Positions 1 to 5,337 are shown, counted from the stretch's first letter. The stretch is DNA of 9,180 bases from CAYHWE01 sp964360445 (GCA_964360445.1 CAYHWE010000036.1:1-9180), one strand, 5' to 3'. Notes: generated by a model not told the origin, from the letters alone. Program-made: numbers and translations.

Positions 1-549
1 TATGAAGGGGATTATTTCTGGAGAGACGGATCAAGATACGCGCCGCATAATGTCTATACTTCAAGCAAGCTCTTGGACGGATATTTGGATGGGAAAAAAA
101 TGGAAAAGGGGGAATTTGAGCCGTGGGAATTCAAGGATGACCTTCCTCTTGAAAAAAGGACGGAATCGGAACCGATCAGGATTAGATTCAGAACCGAGGA
201 TTATTCCGTGGAGTGGAAATATGACAAGGATATGGATGATTATGTAAGATATATGGGCGGCAAGCAGCATAAGGATAAGAACGGGGATGAGATAAGGGCG
301 AAAAATATCGCGATCAGCTATATAAAATCGCAGGTTTATGACGGGGCGGGCAGATTGAAGATGGAAAACATCGGTTCCGGGAAAGCGGTGATCTGCCTGG
401 ACGGAAAATGCGAAGAAGGATCTTGGGAGAAAAAAACAGGATTATCAAGGATGAGATTTTATGATAAGATGAAGAAAGAAATAAAATTTAACGCCGGCGC
501 GACATGGATCGAGGTCGTCCGGCCCGGGTATGAAGTGTATGGCATTTAA
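1..549 (+). CDS. DUF3048 (YerB-like) domain protein, C-terminal part, 5' truncated by window edge
   Basis: The frame is open from base 1, so the gene begins outside the window; 182 codons are visible. Near the edge it reads FWRDGSRYAPHNVYTSSKLL, which resembles the end of the DUF3048 N-terminal domain. The rest matches the DUF3048 C-terminal domain pattern: a YSVEWKYD strand, YMGGKQHKDKNGDEI, then AKNIAISYI, GSGKAVICLDGK, GSWEKKTGLSRMRFYD and a final ATWIEVVRPG. Family members such as Bacillus YerB are usually secreted or lipoprotein-like with unknown biochemistry; the signal sequence would lie upstream, unseen. TTG at 73 and ATG at 100 are possible internal starts, but homology runs across them, so I reject them. 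The stop overlaps the start of the pilin-like gene, suggesting co-transcription. Recognition is from memory of the family, not a search. Confidence 0.8.
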   Translation, partial: YEGDYFWRDGSRYAPHNVYTSSKLLDGYLDGKKMEKGEFEPWEFKDDLPLEKRTESEPIRIRFRTEDYSVEWKYDKDMDDYVRYMGGKQHKDKNGDEIRAKNIAISYIKSQVYDGAGRLKMENIGSGKAVICLDGKCEEGSWEKKTGLSRMRFYDKMKKEIKFNAGATWIEVVRPGYEVYGI

Positions 550-1000
550 AAAAAATGGGTTTACATTGATAGAATTGTTAGTAGTGATTTCAATCATCGG
601 CTTTACAGCCGCGGCCGCGATATTTTCCCTCATTGTCATAAGGACGCATTCGCGCGACGCGGCCAGGGTGGCCAATATCGCCGGGATAGCGAAGGCTCTT
701 GCCCTGTATCAGAATGAGTCGCAGAACGGATTTCCGGTTTCAGCCGGAGAATGCTTGAATGGCAGCGCCGGCGTCGGCCTCGAGCTTAAGAATAAGAATA
801 CGATCGTAAAAACGCCGTCTGATATGTTGTGGCCGGACGCGGCTCCGTCAGCCTTTGACGGCGGGAATAATTACGCTGTCAGTCCGTCGGCGAATTTTTG
901 TTATTGGTATAAAGGGACTGCGAACAGTTATTATATCAGTTATTATCTTGAATCGAATTCGAAAGCGGGGCCAGCAGGAATCCATGTGACGAGGAATTAA
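530..1000 (+). CDS. Type IV pilin-like / type II secretion pseudopilin-like protein
   Basis: This 156-residue protein has a class III prepilin signal: a short basic leader ending in KKNG, then FTLIELLVVISIIG, with Glu at mature position 5 and a hydrophobic helix of about 22 residues. A prepilin peptidase would cut after that Gly and methylate Phe. The stretch after the helix (RDAARVANIAGIAKALALYQN) is the amphipathic continuation typical of PilA/GspG-like proteins. The C-terminal part has two cysteines (GECLNG and NFCYWY) that could form a disulfide. Two starts are in frame, ATG 530 and ATG 539; neither has a clear SD. The second gives a seven-residue leader, MAFKKNG, and is equally plausible. 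Both overlap the upstream stop, so translational coupling is likely. It is probably an envelope filament or transport pseudopilin; which subfamily cannot be told from sequence alone. Confidence 0.85.
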   Translation: MKCMAFKKNGFTLIELLVVISIIGFTAAAAIFSLIVIRTHSRDAARVANIAGIAKALALYQNESQNGFPVSAGECLNGSAGVGLELKNKNTIVKTPSDMLWPDAAPSAFDGGNNYAVSPSANFCYWYKGTANSYYISYYLESNSKAGPAGIHVTRN

Positions 1001-1016
1001 TTGTCGCGATTTTTTG

Positions 1017-1979
1017 TTAAAACGGGCTCAATCCGATCCTTACCAATCTGTCCAGACAATGCATATCTTTAAGGACTTCCGTTCCAGCGCCGGGAAGTTC
1101 TTTTTTTATGAGTTTTTTAAAATTTCCGGTTTGCGTATGGTCGATTTCGCAGAAGATAGTGATATGGGTATCAGGACGTAAATTCTTAAGCTGTCTTATC
1201 TGTCCGATTAATTTTTTGTAATATTTAAGCCCGTCGTGACCTGCAACCAGCGCGAGTCTCGGTTCGCGTTTTATCGTCGGCGATTCTTTGATCTGTTTCG
1301 GAGTAAGATAGGGGAGGTTGGCTGTAATTATCAATTTACAATTTTCAATTTTCAATTTTTTATTTTTAAGTATCGGTTCCAGCAGATTGCCTTTGAAGAA
1401 TTTTAGTTTATTTGAAACATTATGTTTTTTTGCATTTTGCTTGGCTATCATTAAGGCTTTAGGGGAGATGTCTATGGCGAAAAATTCAAAATCCCCCGCA
1501 CCCCCTTTGTTAAAGGGGGCTAATTTTGCCAAGGTTGTTATTATGCAACCGGAGCCTGTTCCGACGTCTATTATCATTGTGGATTTATAACCCCCCTTAT
1601 CAAGGGGGGGTTTTTCTTTTGTCCCCTCCGCCTCGTTCTCGAGTCGAGACGGGCTGATAAGGGGGATTGAGGGGGTTAGAGATTTTAACACTTCATCAAT
1701 AATCAATTCCGTTTCCGGCCTCGGCACTAAGACATTTTTATTCACTTTAAATTCCAATCCGTAAAATTCTTTATAGCCTAAGATATAGGCGAGAGGCTCA
1801 TATTTGATCCGTCTTTTAAGAAAAGATTCTGTTTTTTTCAGTTGCATGGCTGTTAGTTCATATTCGGGATGGGCCAAGATGAAAGAACGCGTTTTTTTTA
1901 TAACGTGAGAAATTATCATCTCTAAATCTAAGTAGTCTATTTTGCTAAAATATTTTTTATCCAATTCCCGTATGGTCAT
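1017..1979 (-). CDS. prmC: Release factor glutamine methyltransferase PrmC, with in-frame repeat insertions
   Basis: PrmC N5-methylates the Gln of the GGQ motif in release factors using SAM. Seen here: an N-terminal helical domain (about 1-75) with EPLAYILGYKEFYGLEF, the family's VLVPRPETE block (83-91), SAM motif I IDVGTGSG (137-144), the acidic FAIDISP (167-173) and the catalytic loop NLPY (221-224). The usual motif is NPPY, so the first Pro is Leu. The protein has 320 residues, against about 280 in the family. The excess maps to three insertions coded by palindromic repeats: residues about 101-131, 154-160 and 205-218. All preserve the frame and fall between core elements, so the enzyme may still work. 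It lies 19 bases after prfA, the usual partner and substrate gene. There is no SD; a hairpin at the prfA stop ends 7 bases before the ATG. It is convergent with the pilin-like gene. Confidence 0.93.
   Translation of the reverse strand: MTIRELDKKYFSKIDYLDLEMIISHVIKKTRSFILAHPEYELTAMQLKKTESFLKRRIKYEPLAYILGYKEFYGLEFKVNKNVLVPRPETELIIDEVLKSLTPSIPLISPSRLENEAEGTKEKPPLDKGGYKSTMIIDVGTGSGCIITTLAKLAPFNKGGAGDFEFFAIDISPKALMIAKQNAKKHNVSNKLKFFKGNLLEPILKNKKLKIENCKLIITANLPYLTPKQIKESPTIKREPRLALVAGHDGLKYYKKLIGQIRQLKNLRPDTHITIFCEIDHTQTGNFKKLIKKELPGAGTEVLKDMHCLDRLVRIGLSPF
1325..1369. repeat. AT-rich AATTGAAAATTG-type repeat inside prmC
   Basis: The plus strand reads as tandem CAATTTTCAATTTT units flanked by TAATTATCAATTTACA and a T-rich tail. 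The same units appear in the rpsB-tsf spacer (6741-6850). In prmC it is read in frame on the minus strand as roughly KNKKLKIENCKLII (residues 205-218), just before the catalytic NLPY loop. Comparison with the remembered E. coli PrmC suggests about seven extra residues here. Confidence 0.6.
1489..1526. repeat. C-rich palindromic repeat (NKGG type) inside prmC, copy 1
   Basis: CCCCCTTT (1501-1508) pairs with AAAGGGGG (1512-1519) around a 3-base loop, preceded by AAATCCCCCGCA. The intergenic element at 5766-5807 has almost the same order, AAATCCCCCCA then CCCCCTTTGTC then AAGGGGGC. In prmC it encodes APFNKGG (residues 154-160) between motif I and the acidic FAID strand, where the family has no such segment. 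Confidence 0.75.
1589..1679. repeat. C-rich palindromic repeat (PPLDKGG type) inside prmC, copy 2, extended
   Basis: CCCCCCTT (1591-1598) pairs with AAGGGGGG (1602-1609) around a 3-base loop. Further along are TCTCGA/TCGAGA (1637-1642 and 1644-1649) and the related strings TGATAAGGGGGATT and GAGGGGGTT (1655-1677). In frame this encodes residues about 101-131 of PrmC, including KPPLDKGG, between the helix after VPRPETE and the motif I strand. Ordinary PrmC proteins have only a few residues there. The 91-base block looks like a composite of two half elements. Confidence 0.75.
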
Positions 1980-1986
1980 AAAATAA

Positions 1987-2015
1987 AAGAAGCGTGGATT
2001 ATTTTCCCGCTTCTT
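1987..2015 (-). terminator. Hairpin at the prfA stop / prmC start junction, terminator- or attenuator-like
   Basis: Read on the minus strand, AAGAAGCG (2015-2008) pairs perfectly with CGCTTCTT (1994-1987) around a 13-base loop that contains the prfA stop codon, and is followed by TTATTTT and then the prmC ATG. The 8-bp stem followed by a T-rich run could cause partial termination between the two genes or structure the prmC initiation region. The stem is only half GC and the loop is long, so it is moderate at best. Confidence 0.4.
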
Positions 2016-3063
2016 GAGTCATCCTTAATTTCAAATCCTCTTCTTTCAACGCATTGATTATTTCGTCAAATTCGCCGTCCATGATGCGGGTAATCGAATG
2101 CCAGGTCTGTTTTATCCTGTGATCGGTGACGCGATCCTGGGGGAAATTGTAGGTCCTGATCTTGTCGCTCCTGTCGCCTGAACCGATCTGGCTTTTGCGT
2201 TCCGCTGAATCCTTTTCTCTCTTTTCCGTTTCAATCTTGTCTAGGAGTCTTGAACGCAAGATCTGCATCGCTTTTTCCTTGTTCTGGTGCTGTGATTTTT
2301 GGTCTTGGCAGCTTACTACTAATCCGGAAGGCATGTGGGTGATGCGGATGGCGGAGTAGGTCGTGTTGACCGATTGGCCGCCGGGACCGGATGAGCAGAA
2401 AGTATCGATTCTGATATCCTTTGGCTCTATTTTTACGTCCACTTCTTCAGCTTCAGACATTACGGCGACAGTCGCGGCGGAAGTATGGATGCGTCCGGCT
2501 TTTTCCGTTTCCGGAACTCTCTGCACGCGATGCGTCCCGCCTTCGAATTTCAAAATGCCGAATGTATTTTTGCCTTTGACTGAAAAAATAATTTCTTTGA
2601 ATCCGCCGATGCCGATGCGGTTTGAATCAAGGACTTCGATTTTCCACCCTTTTTTTTCCGCGAATCTTGAGTACATCCTGAAGAGGTCGGCGGCGAACAG
2701 GGCGGATTCGTCTCCGCCGGTGCCGGCCCTGATTTCTACGATCACATCTTTTTTATCGCGCGGATCAGCCGGATGCAGTTCGGTTTCTATGTCTTTTTTC
2801 AGTTTTACAACTTCTTCCTCAAGCGGCGCCAATTCTTCTTCCGCCATTTTTTTCAATTCCGGATCGGTTTCGGTATCAATGATTTCCTTATTTTGTTTGA
2901 TATTATTTTCAATTTTTTCCAATTTCAAAATCATCTCAACTATTTCCTTGAGTTCTGAATGTTGCTTGGAAATTTCTCTTAGCTTGTTCTGGTCGCCGAT
3001 AATAGCCGGATCAAGCAATTTCTCTTCCAAATCTTTGAATTTTTTCTTTACTTCTTCGTGCAT
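1999..3063 (-). CDS. prfA: Peptide chain release factor 1 (RF1)
   Basis: RF1 reads UAA and UAG stop codons and triggers peptidyl-tRNA hydrolysis on the ribosome. The 354 residues match the family's usual length of about 355-360. Residues 1-95 are a coiled-coil-rich domain 1. GTGGDESALFA (114-124) is conserved. The stop-codon recognition tripeptide is PET (184-186) in RVPETEKAGRIHTSAATVAV, the RF1 PxT type and not the RF2 SPF type. The catalytic GGQ is at 228-230 in SSGPGGQSVNTT, the substrate loop for PrmC. The C-terminal part has YNFPQDRVTDHRI (305-317). The ATG at 3063 fits the family start MxxxxxxKFxxLEEKL, but no SD is visible. Its 5' end overlaps the last codons of a recombinase remnant, so its ancestral upstream region appears to have been replaced. 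I found no convincing promoter. Confidence 0.97.
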   Translation of the reverse strand: MHEEVKKKFKDLEEKLLDPAIIGDQNKLREISKQHSELKEIVEMILKLEKIENNIKQNKEIIDTETDPELKKMAEEELAPLEEEVVKLKKDIETELHPADPRDKKDVIVEIRAGTGGDESALFAADLFRMYSRFAEKKGWKIEVLDSNRIGIGGFKEIIFSVKGKNTFGILKFEGGTHRVQRVPETEKAGRIHTSAATVAVMSEAEEVDVKIEPKDIRIDTFCSSGPGGQSVNTTYSAIRITHMPSGLVVSCQDQKSQHQNKEKAMQILRSRLLDKIETEKREKDSAERKSQIGSGDRSDKIRTYNFPQDRVTDHRIKQTWHSITRIMDGEFDEIINALKEEDLKLRMTQEAGK

Positions 3064-3437
3064 AAATTATTTGTTAATCTAGCGGACTCTTCATTTCTTG
3101 ATAAAACGATCGGTAATTTATTTGATGTTTTCGCGAATTTCAGATCTATCGCAATAAGGGATTTTACAATGTCACGGTAAAAGAATTTTATGGAATGCAG
3201 ATAAAGATTGATTGTTTGCGATGACAGTCCGGCCCCCTTTTTAGATAAAAGGAAATTTTTAATAAAATCAATGTTAACCAGCTCCAAATCATCATTCTTG
3301 GCCGCAAGATAATCTTTAATACAAGTCATATAGCCCTTTATCGTTTTTGGACTATAATTCCTTAACTTTAGCTCATTTTCAGTTTTTTGCAAATAGTCAT
3401 TTTTTTGATTTTGTGATATGCTTAGCACATAAAGCAT
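3048..3437 (-). pseudogene. Tyrosine recombinase (XerC/D-like) remnant, N-terminal domain only
   Basis: 129 codons are open. Residues about 13-95 look like the SAM-like core-binding domain of phage-type integrases: YLQKTENELKLRNYSPKTIKGY, then LSSQTINLYLHSIKFFYRD, then LPIVLSRNE, the point where the catalytic domain normally begins. After RNE (about base 3090) homology stops and 13 unrelated residues (ESARLTNNLCTKK) run to a stop inside the prfA start region. The Arg, His and Tyr catalytic residues are all absent, so it cannot recombine DNA alone. The start at 3437 has no SD. A functional stand-alone DNA-binding protein is possible but less likely than a truncated relic of the element that brought in the neighbouring genes. 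Confidence 0.7.
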
Positions 3438-3523
3438 AGTTTATAATATTTTCGCATAAAATACAAATATAAACGAGTTAGCTGAAATATTATTTTTTAA
3501 ATTTTTTTCTTTTCTCTTAAAGC

Positions 3524-4258
3524 ATGAGAAACAAAAACTTCTTCTATCTTCAATACGACAAAATAAATTGGCCAAATCAGGAGAAAACCAAGATCAATGC
3601 TTTCGTGAACGATTATATTATCAACGAGATTATTGCAAAGAAAAATTGTTTAAGCATCGAAATTTTTGATATCGGCTTCGGAATCGGTTTTTTTATAAAA
3701 ATGTTATATCGTAGCTTGGGTGTTTTTAAGGAAATGATAATTGAAGGGTGCGAGCCGTCAGAAAAAAATTACCAATTTTTTCTAAAAAAACCTTCAAAAG
3801 TGCGTAAGGGTGTTAAAATTCAAACTTACAATAGCACTTTTTTGAATACCAAAACCGATCAAAAATTTGATTTTATAACCGCGATTTATGTATTTCCGCA
3901 TTTTGTGCAGGATGAACTTGATGCTACTGCCAAAAAAATAAATTTAATGCTTGAACAAAACGGCCAATTTATTTTGGTCGTAGCAAATGAAGCCTATCTC
4001 GAAGAAAAGCTCAAGTCGATGAAAGATTTGTTTATTGAAAGAAATGTTATCGAGTATAACGGTAAAAATTACAAGGAAATCCTGCACTATTCCGACATTC
4101 CAGAAATTGGCAAGATTATCGACTACAACCGAGAAGAGAATTTTTACCTCGATTTGTTTAAAAACAATGGCTTTGAGCTTTTCTCGAAAAAGGACTTGGA
4201 AGATAACGGTTTCATTTGCACAGTTTTTGTTTTTCAAAAAGGAGAGAAAAAAAATTAA
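3524..4258 (+). CDS. Class I SAM-dependent methyltransferase, substrate unknown
   Basis: The 244-residue protein has a Rossmann methyltransferase core. Motif I is IFDIGFGIG (47-55), the post-I acidic position is in EGCEPSEKN (74-82, the Glu after Cys likely holding the SAM ribose), motif IV is FDFITAIYVFPHF (115-127), and a LMLEQNGQFILVV strand (141-153) follows. This layout resembles the methyltransferase 11/23 group acting on small molecules or lipids; nothing points to a substrate. The ATG at 3524 has no SD. By eye the gene is clearly richer in A+T than prfA or rpsB, with many TTT, AAA and ATT codons, as expected for a recent arrival. It is divergent from the integrase remnant and has no obvious functional partner. 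A DNA methyltransferase is unlikely since no DPPY/NPPY-type motif is seen. Confidence 0.75.
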   Translation: MRNKNFFYLQYDKINWPNQEKTKINAFVNDYIINEIIAKKNCLSIEIFDIGFGIGFFIKMLYRSLGVFKEMIIEGCEPSEKNYQFFLKKPSKVRKGVKIQTYNSTFLNTKTDQKFDFITAIYVFPHFVQDELDATAKKINLMLEQNGQFILVVANEAYLEEKLKSMKDLFIERNVIEYNGKNYKEILHYSDIPEIGKIIDYNREENFYLDLFKNNGFELFSKKDLEDNGFICTVFVFQKGEKKN

Positions 4259-4360
4259 AAAAATAATACATCAGCTAATACGGCATATCCGGCTCAGAAA
4301 ATTGACTCAAATATATTTCATAGATTGTCAATATTAAATTTAAATAAGACTTTAAGTATC

Positions 4361-4389
4361 TTGCGCGTTATTTATTATTGCTTTAAAAT
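4361..4389 (+). promoter_or_regulatory. Possible promoter of the small-protein unit
   Basis: TTGCGC (4361-4366) and TAAAAT (4384-4389) are separated by 17 bases and lie just before the consensus SD of the membrane peptide gene. The -10 matches five of six bases, the -35 only three. This is the best pair I found in the otherwise featureless spacer after the methyltransferase (4259-4403). Confidence 0.35.
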
Positions 4390-4416
4390 AAAGTTAATAA
4401 ATCAAGGAGGTGTGTG

Positions 4417-4626
4417 ATGGTGACAATGCCGGGGTTGATAATGTTCATATATCTGGTAATTGTTGTTTTCAAGGCATCGCTTGCGGGTGATGGCATATTG
4501 CTGATTTTGTCCGTAGCGGGAGTGTTTGCTTATGCCCATATGCTGGAATTAAAAGAATCAATCCGCAAGGATTTTATGGCCATAACCTGCACGGTTATTG
4601 CCCTGATAACGCCTTTCTTTATTTAG
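4417..4626 (+). CDS. Small three-helix membrane protein, function unknown
   Basis: I do not recognise this 69-residue protein. It has three hydrophobic segments: about 5-23 (PGLIMFIYLVIVVFKASLA), 27-44 (ILLILSVAGVFAYAHML) and 54-69 (FMAITCTVIALITPFFI), with a charged LKESIRKD turn between the second and third. It ends directly after the last hydrophobic stretch. AAGGAGG (4404-4410) is a full SD six bases before ATG 4417, which decides the start. GTG 4414 and ATG 4426 are in frame but less well placed. The zinc-ribbon-like gene follows after 35 bases, so the two probably share a transcript. Predicted location is the cytoplasmic membrane. Size and layout also fit a toxin-like or holin-like peptide, but there is no direct evidence for that. 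Confidence 0.65.
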   Translation: MVTMPGLIMFIYLVIVVFKASLAGDGILLILSVAGVFAYAHMLELKESIRKDFMAITCTVIALITPFFI

Positions 4627-4661
4627 AAAAATCTTTCCCAATTTGAATTAAGGAGGGAATT

Positions 4662-4817
4662 ATGGAGGATAAAATTAAGGTGGTTACGCCTCTTTGCGAG
4701 GGGTGTGATAGTGAGAAAGAGCAAGCATGTTGCACTTTTTGCCCTAAATGTGGTGGGCGCAGGTGCTACAAAAGGAATAACGGAGCAACCTGCAATTATT
4801 GCGATAGGGAGGGTTAG
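4662..4817 (+). CDS. 51-residue cysteine-rich zinc-ribbon-like protein
   Basis: Reading from ATG 4662 gives 51 residues ending at TAG 4815-4817. AAGGAGG (4650-4656) is a consensus SD five bases before the ATG, strong evidence of translation despite the small size. Nine cysteines fall in knuckle-like pairs: C12/C15, C24/C27 (with C23), C27/C30, C35 and C44/C47, within LCEGCD, ACCTFCPKCGGRRC and TCNYCD. The FCPKCGGR block is a classic zinc-ribbon knuckle, so I infer one or two bound zinc ions; an iron-sulfur site is an alternative. It is soluble, has no signal peptide, and is followed by terminator hairpins, so it is the last gene of the unit. Function is unknown; nucleic-acid binding or a partner role for the upstream membrane peptide are guesses. 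Confidence 0.7.
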   Translation: MEDKIKVVTPLCEGCDSEKEQACCTFCPKCGGRRCYKRNNGATCNYCDREG

Positions 4818-4833
4818 TAAACAAATAAACAAA

Positions 4834-4864
4834 AAAACAGGGAACCATCGGGGATCCCTGTTTT
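4834..4864 (+). terminator. Intrinsic terminator after the zinc-ribbon-like gene
   Basis: AAAACAGGGA (4834-4843) is perfectly complementary to TCCCTGTTTT (4855-4864), a 10-bp stem with an 11-base loop and its own T run. It starts 17 bases after the stop of the cysteine-rich gene. The loop side contains the palindrome GGGATCCC, which could compete as an alternative fold. Confidence 0.75.
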
Positions 4865-4875
4865 AAAATAAAATA

Positions 4876-4907
4876 CCCGCCAGGAATTTTCCTAGGCGGG
4901 CTTTTTG
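4876..4907. terminator. Bidirectional terminator between convergent small genes
   Basis: CCCGCC (4876-4881) pairs with GGCGGG (4895-4900), continued inside by AGGA (4882-4885) with TCCT (4890-4893), with one bulged A. CTTTTT follows on the plus strand, and T-rich sequence follows on the minus strand, where it would end the 115-residue gene. With the preceding hairpin it insulates the two convergent units. Confidence 0.7.
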
Positions 4908-4924
4908 AAATCTGGAAAAACGAG

Positions 4925-5272
4925 CTATTGTTGCAGTCTGTCCTTTGAGCTTCTTTTCTGCGCAGATGTGGCAGCATACTGCCATATCCTGTTTAATTTT
5001 TTATCCAGTTCGTGAGCAAGCCGGTTCAGATATCCGTCTAAGCGCTTTTCATCTATCTGCCTGGATATTGTGCGCAGCGAGATGTAGAGCAATTCCTTTT
5101 TTATTGATATCTGACTCTTTTTGAATAATTTTATTATCATCTTTTTCTGTTCATCGAGATGATCACCATCGCCGTGGCGAGAGTAATATGAATCGATAAT
5201 CTCTTCGCGATAATTTTCAACTGCCTTTATGAACTTTTTTTTGGATAATTTCGCTTGACTGGTTTTCCGCAT
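4925..5272 (-). CDS. Charged alpha-helical protein, function unknown
   Basis: The start is ATG 5272, because AGGAGGTGG on the minus strand (from 5286) puts a full SD eight bases upstream; the in-frame GTG at 5281 lies inside the SD and is rejected. The 115-residue product is basic, with many Lys and Arg and almost no Gly or Pro, and lacks cysteines, membrane segments and a signal peptide. Residues about 10-30 (KKKFIKAVENYREEIIDSYY) and 40-60 (QKKMIIKLFKKSQISIKKEL) look like amphipathic helices. RTISRQIDEKRLDGYLNRLAHELDKKLNRIW (about 68-98) adds another long helical stretch. The C-terminus is polar. I recognise no family. A small nucleic-acid-binding or regulatory helical protein is a guess from composition. 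It has its own promoter and terminator, so it is a monocistronic accessory gene. Confidence 0.65.
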   Translation of the reverse strand: MRKTSQAKLSKKKFIKAVENYREEIIDSYYSRHGDGDHLDEQKKMIIKLFKKSQISIKKELLYISLRTISRQIDEKRLDGYLNRLAHELDKKLNRIWQYAATSAQKRSSKDRLQQ

Positions 5273-5305
5273 TGTTACCACCTCCTGGTTTTAAGTACAG
5301 TTGCT

Positions 5306-5334
5306 ATTTAAACATTGATCAGTTAAAAAGTCAA
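5306..5334 (-). promoter_or_regulatory. Promoter of the 115-residue helical protein gene
   Basis: On the minus strand TTGACT (5334-5329) and TTAAAT (5311-5306) are 17 bases apart, with TG one base before the -10 (extended -10). This places the start of transcription about 25-30 bases before the SD. It lies immediately downstream of the rpmE terminator, so the gene is transcribed independently of rpmE. Confidence 0.6.
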
Positions 5335-5337
5335 GGT

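Noticed and set aside
2885..2935. TTTTCAATTTTTTCC within prfA resembling the AATTGAAAATTG repeat
   Set aside because: It codes normal coiled-coil sequence of RF1 domain 1 without length excess, so chance AT-rich similarity is likelier.
2363..3082. Long plus-strand open frame of 239 codons opposite prfA
   Set aside because: It is an antisense shadow of prfA, Ser/Phe-rich with no domain; prfA is unambiguous on the other strand.
3417..3438. TATGCTT/AAGCATA inverted repeat over the start of the integrase remnant
   Set aside because: It is a 7-bp AT-rich pair with an 8-base loop, with no second copy and no promoter spacing that would make it a convincing operator.
3451..3480. TTCGCATAA followed by AT-rich sequence near the integrase remnant, similar to one arm of a dif/Xer site
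   Set aside because: Only one arm resembles the dif consensus; the other arm matches poorly, and a 7-base CGCATAA match is expected by chance.
4301..4332. ATTGAC...GTCAAT inverted pair and TTGACT/TTGTCA boxes after the methyltransferase
   Set aside because: No -10 box lies at a suitable distance on either strand and the 6-bp arms are too short to matter.
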